The notes under the pieces: model-generated
Seen by the model: the letters and a program-made list of their open reading frames with translations, nothing else
Database searches by the model: none
What the model was told of the DNA's origin: nothing
Made by a program: the position numbers and the translations under genes
Source: Candidatus Poseidoniales archaeon
Lineage (GTDB): Archaea > Thermoplasmatota > Poseidoniia > Poseidoniales > Poseidoniaceae
Reading direction: 5' to 3'
NCBI GenBank assembly: GCA_028283345.1
Contig: JAPOGE010000004.1
Coordinates: 1 to 44,605 of the forward strand
DNA length: 44,605 nucleotides
In this document: positions 8,155-16,619 of the stretch, piece by piece
Layout of the letters: the number at the start of each line of letters is the position of its first letter
Position numbering within the stretch: the first letter of the stretch is position 1

Positions 8155-11100
8155 ATGAATGAAAATTCTGTAATTACTAATAAAATGCCTAGCGTCGTAC
8201 TGATTCTGATAATAGTATTATCCTCTTTCGCGGCCCTGGGGCCGACCCAGAATGCCAAAGCGCTGGGAACCGAATCCGTAGGGTTTGCAGCGGGGACTAT
8301 CGACCAACACTACGATATTGGTGAAGATATTGCCTTTGCCTTTGCCCTCTCAGGACTGGATGTTTCCTTGAATTATGACTTTGAATGGCGGGTTTGCTAT
8401 GTTTACAGTCTGGGTTACGATAATAGTGACTGGGTCGATGGTGACTGTAATTATTTGAGTGGATTCCAGAGTGAGCCTATTGGTAGTGAAGAAATTATTC
8501 CCGCTGGTATTGATGGGGTTTATGGAGTGATGAGCACGGTTCCGGGCTCAAAGGAATATGATGAGCAAGGTACAATGGTTTCTTTTGATACACTATATGA
8601 TGGAAATTTCGTAATCGCGGGAATGTTGAGTGTTTCGGGAGTTACTGTAGCAACCAGTAATTCAACTGTTTTCTCAGTCGGCTCATACGCCTATGTAGAT
8701 GTTGACTTGGCGCGCTCGGGAGATATTCCTGATGGCCTTGACTACTCTTTTGATTATCGTTCTGATGATACCTATTATTTTGGCACGGTAGATTATGATT
8801 TAAATTGGGAAATTGTTGATTCGGCTTCGTCCGTTGCCGACAGTGGTACAACCAATATTGGTTCAACCTCAAGTGGATCTTCGTGGTTTTCCGCTACTTC
8901 AAGTGGGTTGGCTGCAGGAGACTATACTTTGCACGTTTGGCTGGACCGCGATGGGGATGCAGATGAATCTCAGGATGCGGATTATGAACACATATTTTCA
9001 GTCTCCGGTGCTACAATCACCGGATTGGAAGGTATTGAAATTACTCCAACTGCCCAACACTACGATGCCGGAAGTGATATTCCTTTTACTATTAGTTTGA
9101 CCGATTTATCAACCAGTGCATCCATGACCTACGACCTTGAATGGAGAGTGTGTTATGTAAGTAGTTTGGGTTATGATAATAGTGACTGGATTGATGGTGA
9201 TTGTCAATATATGTATGTTGCCGATTCATATGGTCAGATTCGAATCGGGGATTCTGAGTTGGTTGATAATTCGGCTGGTTCGGATTCTATACTGGTGACT
9301 CTGGATGGAATAACTACAATTACCGATGGTACTAATTCTTTTGATGTTGACACCTTGAGTACTGGGGTTTTTGTCGTTGCCGTGGTGTTGAATGTCACCG
9401 GTATAATTATCGAGACTGGTAATAGTTCGGTCTTCTCAGTCGGATCAAATGCACAGGTTGATGCAGATTATGAGCGGAGTGGTAATATTGTATTAGGGGC
9501 AGATTATTCCTTTTCCATCCGAGCTGAAAACCTGCACCGATTTGGCACTGTTGATTATGATTTGGTGTGGCAAATAGAGGATGTTTCACAATCTATTTCT
9601 GATAGTGGGTTAATCAATATTGGTGGTATGAGTTCTAGTTCGGGTTGGAGTGCGGCTACTTCTAGTGGTCTGTCGGCTGGTGAATACACTCTACACTATT
9701 GGTTAGATCGCGATGGGGCTGCTGATTCACCATCAGCCTCTGGCACTCATGATTTCAGCGTAGTCGATGATGTGATTACAGGTACAGAATCTGTGGTGGT
9801 TTCGGTAGGTAATCAGCATTATGACCCGGGTGATGATGTTCCCTTTACAATTGATATTTCCAGCTTATCCACTGACCAAACTACAACGTATGATTTGGAT
9901 TGGATGGTGTGTAATGTGTATTCCCTCAGTTATGATAATAGTGACTGGGTAGACCGTGATTGTAGTGTGATGTCTGTTTCGGGAGTAGTGATAGGAGTTT
10001 CTGAAACTGTTGATAATACCGCCACTGATGACGTTGTTTCCAACCAAATTGATGGGGTCACTACGATTACTGACGGTTCGACGACTTTTGATTTTGACAC
10101 TTTATACACGGGAGATTTTGTCATATCTGTATTATTGAATGTATCAGGTGCAATATTGGTTTCAGCCAACACCACAATCTTCTCAGTGGGTTCAAGTGCT
10201 TGGGTTGATGCAGACCTTGAACGTTCAGAGAACATCTTACAGGGTATGGATTATGAATTTGGTATTCGGGCTGACAGTTTGCATTACATGGGCACTGTTG
10301 ATTATGAACTAGTTTGGGTTGTAAGAAATGATAATACTGGTGTTGCCGCTGCGTATGGCACTCATTCAATTGGAACAACTACTTCTGACACTGGGTGGGT
10401 TACTGGTGGAATTGTCCCGAATACGATGATGTCTTATGGAGATTATACTTTGTATCTGTGGCTCGAGCGCGATGGTGCTGCTGATGAGAGTGAAGGTGCT
10501 GAATATCAGCACAGTTTCCGTGTCGTCAACCCTTCTCTGAACACTCTGGCCACAGTAGATGTGGCGGTGACTCAGCATGGTGATGGTTGGGGGCAAGCTG
10601 CCATATCGGCTTATGAATTAGATAATGGTCAGCACTTCACAATAAATTGGGAGGTCAGGGACATATCCAATACTGCAGTGGATAGTGGTTCTACAACGTG
10701 GATTGCTCCACCGGACACCCATTACATCACTCTTGACTTTGACCACATCACCAATAGTCAGTTTGATTATTGTCTCTATGTATTTCTTTATGCGGCTAAT
10801 GTTCTGGTAGATTCCGACTATGAATGCTGGACTCAGGCCTCGACCGCCGACGCCGATTCCGATGGTGTGCTCGACGCCGATGATATGTGTCCCTACGACC
10901 CGGTGGTCGCCAACGATGCCAACGGTGACGGCTGTGAGGACGTTGACGACACTGATGGTGACGGCATGCCTGATGACTGGGAGAACTTCTACAACACCGA
11001 CCCCTATACCGATGATGGTGCCGGTGACCTCGATGGTGATGGGGTGACTAATCTGGACGAGTTCACCGATGGAACCAATCCCGCCAGTTCCGACACTGAT

Positions 11101-11643
11101 GAGGATTTCGTCAACGATGGTGTCGATGTCTGCCCTCTAGTTTGGGGTGATATGGCCAACGGATGCCTGACCCCCATCAACCTGCCACCAATCTGCGACA
11201 TCTACTTCTCGTTGGAGATGAATGGTATGGTTATCAGCGGCAGCGCGGCAATCCCGGCGATTCCGCCGATGATTCCTGGCGGCATCGGCCCTCAGGAGAT
11301 TCAGGTGCCGGCAGGTACCTACTACATCATCGCGGTCTGTACCGACCCCGAAGGAGACATGGTGACGGTGACTATCAACGGGGTGACTATCGGTCCGACC
11401 GCCACCGCCACAGTGGGGGCGGTGGTCAATATCACTGAAAATGTCGAGGCGACCGTCGATGTCACCGTAACCTGGACCGATGGGGTCAATACTTTGACTG
11501 GGGCAATCAGCATCACTGTGTCCGGTGGGACTAATTTCGACTCCGATGCCGATGGTGACGGCTATACCCCTGGATTCACCGCCGCCCTGGGAGTGATGTC
11601 GCTGCTCGGTGCGGCAATCGCAATGCGCAGGCGAAGGTTTTGA
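8155..11643 (+). CDS. Giant repeat-containing surface protein with TSP3 repeats and PGF-CTERM-like tail
   Basis: The protein is about 1160 residues. A signal peptide (PSVVLILIIVLSSFAALG...KALG) is followed by three ~250-residue repeats beginning near 8271, 9025 and 9784, each with an H-Y-D-x-G motif, a W-x-VC segment and YDNSDW. A shorter diverged copy follows near 10540. Then come calcium-binding thrombospondin-type-3 motifs (D-x-D-x-DG, ~10850-11150) and an Ig-like segment. The end is GYTPGF, a hydrophobic helix and RRRRF, which fits an archaeosortase-processed PGF-CTERM signal. It is probably an S-layer-like or adhesive surface protein. The repeats are visibly AT-richer than the flanks and the TSP3 part, suggesting a different origin or duplication history. 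The start could be GTG 8134, ATG 8155 or ATG 8185; none has a good ribosome site. Confidence 0.8.
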   Translation: MNENSVITNKMPSVVLILIIVLSSFAALGPTQNAKALGTESVGFAAGTIDQHYDIGEDIAFAFALSGLDVSLNYDFEWRVCYVYSLGYDNSDWVDGDCNYLSGFQSEPIGSEEIIPAGIDGVYGVMSTVPGSKEYDEQGTMVSFDTLYDGNFVIAGMLSVSGVTVATSNSTVFSVGSYAYVDVDLARSGDIPDGLDYSFDYRSDDTYYFGTVDYDLNWEIVDSASSVADSGTTNIGSTSSGSSWFSATSSGLAAGDYTLHVWLDRDGDADESQDADYEHIFSVSGATITGLEGIEITPTAQHYDAGSDIPFTISLTDLSTSASMTYDLEWRVCYVSSLGYDNSDWIDGDCQYMYVADSYGQIRIGDSELVDNSAGSDSILVTLDGITTITDGTNSFDVDTLSTGVFVVAVVLNVTGIIIETGNSSVFSVGSNAQVDADYERSGNIVLGADYSFSIRAENLHRFGTVDYDLVWQIEDVSQSISDSGLINIGGMSSSSGWSAATSSGLSAGEYTLHYWLDRDGAADSPSASGTHDFSVVDDVITGTESVVVSVGNQHYDPGDDVPFTIDISSLSTDQTTTYDLDWMVCNVYSLSYDNSDWVDRDCSVMSVSGVVIGVSETVDNTATDDVVSNQIDGVTTITDGSTTFDFDTLYTGDFVISVLLNVSGAILVSANTTIFSVGSSAWVDADLERSENILQGMDYEFGIRADSLHYMGTVDYELVWVVRNDNTGVAAAYGTHSIGTTTSDTGWVTGGIVPNTMMSYGDYTLYLWLERDGAADESEGAEYQHSFRVVNPSLNTLATVDVAVTQHGDGWGQAAISAYELDNGQHFTINWEVRDISNTAVDSGSTTWIAPPDTHYITLDFDHITNSQFDYCLYVFLYAANVLVDSDYECWTQASTADADSDGVLDADDMCPYDPVVANDANGDGCEDVDDTDGDGMPDDWENFYNTDPYTDDGAGDLDGDGVTNLDEFTDGTNPASSDTDEDFVNDGVDVCPLVWGDMANGCLTPINLPPICDIYFSLEMNGMVISGSAAIPAIPPMIPGGIGPQEIQVPAGTYYIIAVCTDPEGDMVTVTINGVTIGPTATATVGAVVNITENVEATVDVTVTWTDGVNTLTGAISITVSGGTNFDSDADGDGYTPGFTAALGVMSLLGAAIAMRRRRF

Positions 11644-11666
11644 GGCATGACCCCCACCCCGTTGGG

Positions 11667-12473
11667 ATGATGCGGGCGGCCGAGGTCTGGGGTGAGCGTT
11701 GGTCGGCATGTGAGTCATCCCTGTCGCGCCGCTACATGGAAACCGTGATTGCCAAACAGAGTCTGGTGATACTGGCCGCTGACCGCTACACCATGGCCGG
11801 CCTGTCTGAATTACTCGATGAAGTCTCTGAACACGTCGTCGCCCTGAAGACCCATGTCGACCTGGTCGAAGATTGGTCGGCCTCAGCCTGGGCTGAATTT
11901 GTCGGCCGGGCGGCAGCGGCAAATATGCTGATATTTGAAGATCGCAAACACGGTGATATCGGAAAAATCGCCCGTGATCAGATGGGAGGGATCTATGATT
12001 CTCGTAACTGGGCCGACCTGATGACCGCCCACATGATTTCCGGCCCTTCGGTTCTCGATGGCATGGCAGAAGCCTGGTCGGGGGTTGACCGAGAAGGGGG
12101 GGTTCTGTTGTTGGCACAGATGAGCAGTGCGGGAAACCTCTTGGAACTCCCTGGTTATTCGTCTGCGGTGGTGGCGGTGGGCCAGCAGCACCCCGCCTGT
12201 TTTGGGTTCATCGGTAACGGTTCTCGCCCCGATGAATTGGCACAACTTCGCAAGATGGTTGGAGATGGGAGGATGATCTGGACCCCGGGAGTCAATATTT
12301 CCCGAGGTGATGGAGAATTGGGGCAACGATATGGTTGCCCACGAGAAGCGATTCTTGCTGGGTCGGATGGGATAATTATCGGGAGTGGAATCCATCGCGC
12401 TGATTCGCCGAGCGACGCAGCCAAAGCCTATGCTGAGAGGTCATGGCAAGCATTGCTTGAGAGGGGGGAGTGA
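11667..12473 (+). CDS. pyrF: Orotidine-5'-phosphate decarboxylase, eukaryotic UMPS-like type
   Basis: This enzyme makes UMP from OMP, the last step of pyrimidine synthesis. The catalytic K-D-K-D set is visible: K61 in ALKTHVD, then D92, K94 and D97 in FEDRKHGDIG (numbering from ATG 11667). LLLAQMSSAGNL, WTPGVNISRGDGELGQRY and DGIIIGSGIH match the phosphate- and orotate-binding loops. These signatures, especially IFEDRKxxDIG, AxMSSxGxL and TPGV...G..LGQ, follow the eukaryotic UMP synthase C-terminal domain rather than the usual short archaeal PyrF. The phosphoribosyltransferase half is absent, so it is a stand-alone decarboxylase of 268 residues. The longest frame begins at TTG 11640, overlapping the previous stop; the ATG pair at 11667/11670 is the likelier start. 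Confidence 0.9.
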   Translation: MMRAAEVWGERWSACESSLSRRYMETVIAKQSLVILAADRYTMAGLSELLDEVSEHVVALKTHVDLVEDWSASAWAEFVGRAAAANMLIFEDRKHGDIGKIARDQMGGIYDSRNWADLMTAHMISGPSVLDGMAEAWSGVDREGGVLLLAQMSSAGNLLELPGYSSAVVAVGQQHPACFGFIGNGSRPDELAQLRKMVGDGRMIWTPGVNISRGDGELGQRYGCPREAILAGSDGIIIGSGIHRADSPSDAAKAYAERSWQALLERGE

Positions 12474-12474
12474 G

Positions 12475-12888
12475 GTGTCGGCGGCTACGTGGGCCTTCGT
12501 CGCCATCGGTTGTATCGGCCTGGTGTGGGTGGTGCTATGGCAATTCAAGAAATGGAGTGAATTGGATGAGCGTCTGGCTCGTGCCGACCCAACCCTTCTC
12601 GATGATGCGGCATTGAGTTCGGAAGAAGCTATTCAAGCCCCGGCTGGAAGTGTGATTCTCCCCTATACGCTTGCGGTTGATATTCCGCTGCAAACTCCTC
12701 TAGTAGTAGCCCCAACAACACAACAACCGCAGGTACTGCCACCCACACAACCACAACCGTACCCACAACATATCACCACACCGGTTGTCCACCAGCAAAC
12801 TACTCGGCAACCACTCCCGGACGTTGCCCCGGAGTTAACCTTGGAATCTATTCCAGCCACTACTATTACAGATGAGGAACTTAACTGA
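12475..12888 (+). CDS. Small membrane protein with proline/glutamine-rich tail
   Basis: Taking the GTG one base after the pyrF stop, this is a 137-residue protein. An N-terminal transmembrane helix (AFVAIGCIGLVWVVLW, residues ~6-21) is followed by a charged juxtamembrane stretch (FKKWSELDERLARAD). A long low-complexity region rich in P, Q and T (TTQQPQVLPPTQPQP and further) comes next, then an acidic end. No family is recognised. The tail is probably disordered and could act as a linker or scaffold. The purine-rich GAGGGGGGAG preceding the start would serve as ribosome site, supporting coupling to pyrF. Its last bases overlap the end of the convergent receiver gene by 8 bases. Confidence 0.55.
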   Translation: MSAATWAFVAIGCIGLVWVVLWQFKKWSELDERLARADPTLLDDAALSSEEAIQAPAGSVILPYTLAVDIPLQTPLVVAPTTQQPQVLPPTQPQPYPQHITTPVVHQQTTRQPLPDVAPELTLESIPATTITDEELN

Positions 12889-13546
12889 AATTTACAATAT
12901 CGATGTACATCATATACTCGGCCGTGACGAGGCCTAGGGCGATGAGGACGAGGAATAATAATCCGAGGATCTTACGGCCTTTCTTACGGCTTTTTTTTGC
13001 CGTTGCGCCACCACCGGCCACATCACCGGGTAGGGGAAAAGGCAACGGGAGGGGGAAGGGCGCGGGTAGCTCATCATCTTCCTCGATTTTCTCAATCAGT
13101 ATCTTATCAGGGTATAATTGGTCAAGGTCGGCTAGACCGGGGGCTTCTGGAACAGGGCCTATAACATCCTCCCAAATCTCATCGATCATACTATTGGTAA
13201 CCGGTTTCTCGACCCAGGCCACGGCGCCGGCAGAGTGAGCGGCATCGATGGCCAGTTGGCGCTGGCGACGCGGTGCGGTGAATAGGATACGTGAGTCACC
13301 ACCGTGCTCCCGCATCTCGAGGGCGGCCAGATGACCGTCGAGGCTGGGGATGTCCAGTGACATCACCACTAGTTCGGGGTCATTGCGGATATATTCGTCA
13401 ACCGCCTGGTCACCATCACTGCATTCGATGACGTGGAATTGGCGGTGGCGGAAGATTTCGCTCATCCGCATCATCGCCATCTGATTATTATCGACGATGA
13501 GGACCGTGGGTGAAGAATCGGGGTCGGCGTCGGAGATGAAACTCAT
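12881..13546 (-). CDS. CheY-like receiver domain with C-terminal membrane anchor
   Basis: The 221-residue protein starts with a receiver domain (residues ~12-130). It has the acidic-site D19, phospho-acceptor D65 in SLDIPSLDG, switch T90 and the conserved K114 in VEKPV, so it should accept phosphate from a histidine kinase. An acidic linker and a proline run (PAPFPLPLPFPLP, ~161-173) follow. Then comes a basic patch KKSRKKGRK and one hydrophobic helix (ILGLLFLVLIALGLV) near the C-terminus. This architecture is a tail-anchored response regulator with no DNA-binding or enzymatic output domain. The partner kinase is not in the window. The ATG at 13546 is chosen because a full GGAGGTGA lies five bases upstream. 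It is the last gene of the L18Ae-FtsY run. Confidence 0.8.
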   Translation of the reverse strand: MSFISDADPDSSPTVLIVDNNQMAMMRMSEIFRHRQFHVIECSDGDQAVDEYIRNDPELVVMSLDIPSLDGHLAALEMREHGGDSRILFTAPRRQRQLAIDAAHSAGAVAWVEKPVTNSMIDEIWEDVIGPVPEAPGLADLDQLYPDKILIEKIEEDDELPAPFPLPLPFPLPGDVAGGGATAKKSRKKGRKILGLLFLVLIALGLVTAEYMMYIDIVNFS

Positions 13547-13551
13547 AGCCC

Positions 13552-13559
13552 TCACCTCC
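13552..13559 (-). promoter_or_regulatory. Strong ribosome binding site GGAGGTGA for the receiver gene
   Basis: On the minus strand the eight bases GGAGGTGA match the complement of the archaeal 16S rRNA 3' end. They stand five bases before the ATG at 13546, which decides the start over the upstream in-frame GTG at 13555. That GTG lies inside the site. Confidence 0.75.
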
Positions 13560-13622
13560 CCTCGTGGTATCTCCTGCTCTTGAAGGATATGGATTATTCC
13601 GGCAGGCTTGATTTACTTTGGA

Positions 13623-14000
13623 TTACTCTTCTTCGCCATCATTGACGATTTCTTCGGCTGGCCCGTCGCGCGGGTTGATGAATGCCTGTTGGATCATCTC
13701 GGCCTCGTCAATTTTCGCCTCCATTTCTTTCTTGGCCTGGGGAGCCCTTACGAATTGCATCTGTAGTTCAGCGATGATTGAACTGAGTAATTTGTCCTCA
13801 TTATCATCCAGATTACCCTCGGTCTTCTCTTTCAGCATCTGGATCATGTCGATTCCGGATTTCGCCTCGGCCATATTCCATTGCCGATTACCCTCATGAT
13901 CGGGCATCATCCCCATGTGCACTAACGTGGTGCGCTGAAACATGTGGACCACGGCGAAGAATTGCGCCGACCTTTCGTCGTTGAAAATATCCTCGGACAT
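13623..14000 (-). CDS. DUF1844 family protein
   Basis: A 125-residue cytosolic protein matching the DUF1844 pattern: a first helix with FFAVVHMFQRTTLVHMG, a short DHEGN turn, then the helix MAEAKSGIDMIQMLKEKTEGNLDDNEDKLL and a last helix LSSIIAELQMQFVRA. The family is known mostly from bacteria as a small helical protein of unknown function, in which K-T-x-G-N-L is the most conserved stretch. Here it sits between FtsY and the receiver in a minus-strand run, which suggests a role near protein targeting or translation, but that is inference. The C-terminus is acidic (EEIVNDGEEE). The ATG at 14000 is preferred; an upstream GTG at 14012 is the alternative. Confidence 0.7.
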   Translation of the reverse strand: MSEDIFNDERSAQFFAVVHMFQRTTLVHMGMMPDHEGNRQWNMAEAKSGIDMIQMLKEKTEGNLDDNEDKLLSSIIAELQMQFVRAPQAKKEMEAKIDEAEMIQQAFINPRDGPAEEIVNDGEEE

Positions 14001-14057
14001 GATAAGCGCCACCGACAGGTCATTGATGAGTTCAACGGTTGCACTAATTAGTCCAAT

Positions 14058-15488
14058 CTATGCAAACAATTGGTCGATAAGCCAGTTCGGCGAAAATTGA
14101 ATTAAATCATCATAGCCCTGCCCGATGCCGGCCATCACGATTGGTCGGCCGGTGGCATGGGCGATGGAAAGGGCGGCTCCACCCTTGGCATCGGTATCGA
14201 GTTTGGTCAATACCGCGCCATCAAAATCTAGTATTCGCTGGAATTCCACCGCCTGGTCGACGGCGTCGTTACCGGCCAGTGCATCGCCGACAAATAGCAC
14301 CAGATGGGGTTTGGTGACACGGTGAACTTTTTCTAATTCTGCCATTAGATTGGTTTTATTCTGCATTCTCCCGGCAGTGTCGATCAGTACCACATGGGCG
14401 CCCCGGGCTCGACCGCTCTCGACCGCGTCTCGGGCAATGGCGGCCGAGTCGCCTCCGCGCTGACTTGAGATGCACCTAATTCCAAGTTTTTTACAGTGTG
14501 ATTCGAGTTGTTCGATGGCGCCGGCGCGGAAGGTGTCGGCGGCGGCGGCAACTACCGTATGACCCTGTTGTTTCATCCTGTGGGCAATCTTGGCGACGGT
14601 GGTGGTCTTACCGGTGCCATTGACCCCCACCAACATGATGATGACCGGTATGTCGCCTTTTTTCACCATCTCATCCACGGTCGCATTAAAATCCCAATAA
14701 TCGGATTTCAGGAGGTTTTGCAGGGCTCGCTTGAGACTGGCCTCGAGCACCTTTTCGAGTTTCGCCCCCTTGCGCAGACGATTACCGAGTAGTTCCCGGC
14801 GTAGTGCCCTCATCACCGCGGTGGTGGCCAAGGTGGAGATGTCGGATTCCAGCAATAGCCATTCCAATTCCTCCAGGAGTTTATCGAAGGCCGCACCCTG
14901 CTTGATGACCTTGCCGCCGGATTCAACTACGCCTCCCCCGAGGTCGATTTCGATGCTCTTGCCGAATTCATCCTCAACTTGTGTGGTGCCGCTGGAACCG
15001 CGTGGTGCAGCTTCAACCTTGACCAATTGGCGCCCAGTGGTAGAGCGCATCATCGCCAAGTCGACTCGTGATCCCTTTGGTCTGGTATTGAATGATGGTG
15101 GGTTTCTCGCCTTGATCTTTTCCTGCCGCTTGGCCTCTTTCTCAATCCGTTTACGGTCTTTTTTCGATATTGTGATCGGTAGAGGAATAGAGTTGTCGTC
15201 ATCATCGTCCCATTCATCCCAATCATCTTCAGCAGTCGATGTAAACTCCGTGGTCGTGGCAATATCTTGCAGTGGGGTCACTTCTTCCGGGTCTGCGTCG
15301 CCTTCCAACTCATCCCAGTCGGCGGCATCGGTTTCTGGGATGGGGTGAGTTGCTTTGTCGTGAAGTTGTGCCGCCGCAGCCAGAGCCTTCTGGGCTTCAA
15401 CAGAATCTTCTGATGCGACCAAGTCGGATTCGTCGGCCTCTTCCGCCACTTCACGAACCCGCTTACGAAATCGGTCGAACAGTCCCAT
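14058..15488 (-). CDS. ftsY: Signal recognition particle receptor FtsY
   Basis: FtsY is the membrane-associated GTPase that receives SRP-ribosome complexes at the translocon. This copy is 476 residues. The start is MGLFDRFRKRV, an amphipathic membrane-binding helix. An unusually long acidic/charged A domain (to ~residue 190) follows, then the N domain helices and the G domain. G-domain motifs are the P-loop GVNGTGKT (288-295), DTFRAGA, DTAGR (370-374) and TKLD (428-431), with GIGQGYDDL near the end. The ATG at 15488 is preceded by AAGGTGA at good spacing and leaves a 10-base gap to prefoldin. Lying after L18Ae and prefoldin alpha is the standard archaeal arrangement. Confidence 0.95.
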   Translation of the reverse strand: MGLFDRFRKRVREVAEEADESDLVASEDSVEAQKALAAAAQLHDKATHPIPETDAADWDELEGDADPEEVTPLQDIATTTEFTSTAEDDWDEWDDDDDNSIPLPITISKKDRKRIEKEAKRQEKIKARNPPSFNTRPKGSRVDLAMMRSTTGRQLVKVEAAPRGSSGTTQVEDEFGKSIEIDLGGGVVESGGKVIKQGAAFDKLLEELEWLLLESDISTLATTAVMRALRRELLGNRLRKGAKLEKVLEASLKRALQNLLKSDYWDFNATVDEMVKKGDIPVIIMLVGVNGTGKTTTVAKIAHRMKQQGHTVVAAAADTFRAGAIEQLESHCKKLGIRCISSQRGGDSAAIARDAVESGRARGAHVVLIDTAGRMQNKTNLMAELEKVHRVTKPHLVLFVGDALAGNDAVDQAVEFQRILDFDGAVLTKLDTDAKGGAALSIAHATGRPIVMAGIGQGYDDLIQFSPNWLIDQLFA

Positions 15489-15498
15489 CATCTCACCT

Positions 15499-16107
15499 TC
15501 AATCGTCAAGTGTCAGTTCGCCGCCAAAACCCCGGCGGCGAGTTGGTCTGGATTTTTTCTGTTGATCACCTTCCTCATCCCCGCCGCCCCCATCAGTGGC
15601 TTCAGTAACGTTATTATCGGATTTGGGCGACGGTGTGGCGCCGACTTCTCTGGTCGGTTCACCACCGCTAATCTTCTGCGCCGCGAGGTTGAATTCGGCG
15701 CTCATTTCAGTGATTTTCTCAGCTATCGTTTCTGCTTCAGTATTCAATTCGTTGATGATTATACCAAGGTCGGTGATTCGGGTACGGATGATTTCTGCGG
15801 CCTGTTCGGGTTTTTTCTCGGCGAAGATGCCGCTGCCGATATCAATTACCGCGGTAGTATCGGTGTCGATTGAGGTCGGAAGGTGTACGCCTGAGCCGAA
15901 CGGTATCATGACTCTGTTCTGTATCTCCTCCGTTTGCGAGGATGCGACCGCAGTGGATATCCGAGACATTTCAACGAGGCTGGATTCGACGTCAGCGGCC
16001 TCGGCCTGAACCATTTCCAAGCGTGAAACCTGGTCCTGCATCTGTTCGAGCCGCTGGCGATTGAGGTCTATCAATCGTGCCATATTCTGTATTTCTTGTT
16101 CGGACAT
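15499..16107 (-). CDS. pfdA: Prefoldin alpha subunit
   Basis: Prefoldin is a hexameric co-chaperone that hands unfolded chains to the thermosome. The 202-residue protein has an N-terminal coiled-coil helix (residues 1-60). The beta-hairpin region typical of alpha subunits follows (VMIPFGSGVHLPTSI...AVIDIGSGIFAEK, ~67-100), then a second coiled-coil helix to ~145. A C-terminal extension of about 55 residues, rich in G, E, D, K and R, has no counterpart in the usual ~140-150 residue archaeal protein and is probably disordered. It is flanked by L18Ae (53 bases upstream) and FtsY (10 bases downstream), an archaeal hallmark order that supports the assignment. Confidence 0.92.
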   Translation of the reverse strand: MSEQEIQNMARLIDLNRQRLEQMQDQVSRLEMVQAEAADVESSLVEMSRISTAVASSQTEEIQNRVMIPFGSGVHLPTSIDTDTTAVIDIGSGIFAEKKPEQAAEIIRTRITDLGIIINELNTEAETIAEKITEMSAEFNLAAQKISGGEPTREVGATPSPKSDNNVTEATDGGGGDEEGDQQKKSRPTRRRGFGGELTLDD

Positions 16108-16160
16108 GGGATTCTCCCCACTCTATTCAGTGAGTCGAAGAAAACCCCTTTAGGTGGTAC

Positions 16161-16454
16161 TCACTCCTCCTCTTGCGTTGGAGATCCTCTGGTGATGGAT
16201 TTCTTAGGTAGGGGTTCCATGGTCTTCAATTGTTCGCGGAAGTGGCCGATTACCTGAGGTTCAGTTGATTCGCGCGGGTCGATTTTGTCGCATGATTTGA
16301 TTTCAATCTTGCGTCGCTTAGCCTTGTGACGACTGCCTATTATAGAGTAGACGCGGTGCTCGGCATCGGCGATATCTGCGGCTACGAGATCAAAAGTGAA
16401 CTGCTGTCGAACCTTGCCCATCGGGACGATTCCTTTCACTCGGTATGCATCCAT
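16161..16454 (-). CDS. rpl18a: Ribosomal protein L18Ae (LX)
   Basis: A 97-residue large-subunit ribosomal protein of the archaeal/eukaryotic L20A/LX type. Recognisable elements are the opening YRVKG strand, the middle helix with VAADIADAEHRVYSIIGSRH and the basic KAKRRKIEIKSC strand, followed by IDPRESTEPQV. The conserved IGS+H-x-x-K-R-x-x-I pattern is the family signature. The ATG at 16454 gives a start that aligns with family members; an upstream start at 16499 would add 15 residues (RDDAFKGKW...) of no known function. A TTTAAG stretch near 16480 could be the TATA element of a nearly leaderless transcript. The usual L39e/L31e/eIF6 genes are not upstream, so the cluster is cut short here. 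Confidence 0.9.
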   Translation of the reverse strand: MDAYRVKGIVPMGKVRQQFTFDLVAADIADAEHRVYSIIGSRHKAKRRKIEIKSCDKIDPRESTEPQVIGHFREQLKTMEPLPKKSITRGSPTQEEE

Positions 16455-16619
16455 GGCGGCGGCGACCTGCCACTTACCCTTAAACGCGTCGTCGCGCAAG
16501 CGGTCTGGCGGTGGTGCTGGCTTCCACCCGTCATCGTGGCATTATTTCGGTAATCGGGCGAGAAGAAACTACTCAGTGGGTGACCGTGGGGGTCGAAGAG
16601 ACGCGGCTAAAGGTGGATA

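Noticed and set aside
11137-12117. 326-residue minus-strand frame
   Set aside because: Proline/arginine/histidine-rich translation typical of an antisense shadow; it overlaps the surface protein end and pyrF.
14731-15348. 205-residue serine-rich plus-strand frame
   Set aside because: It is the antisense of the ftsY acidic domain; composition mirrors the sense codons.
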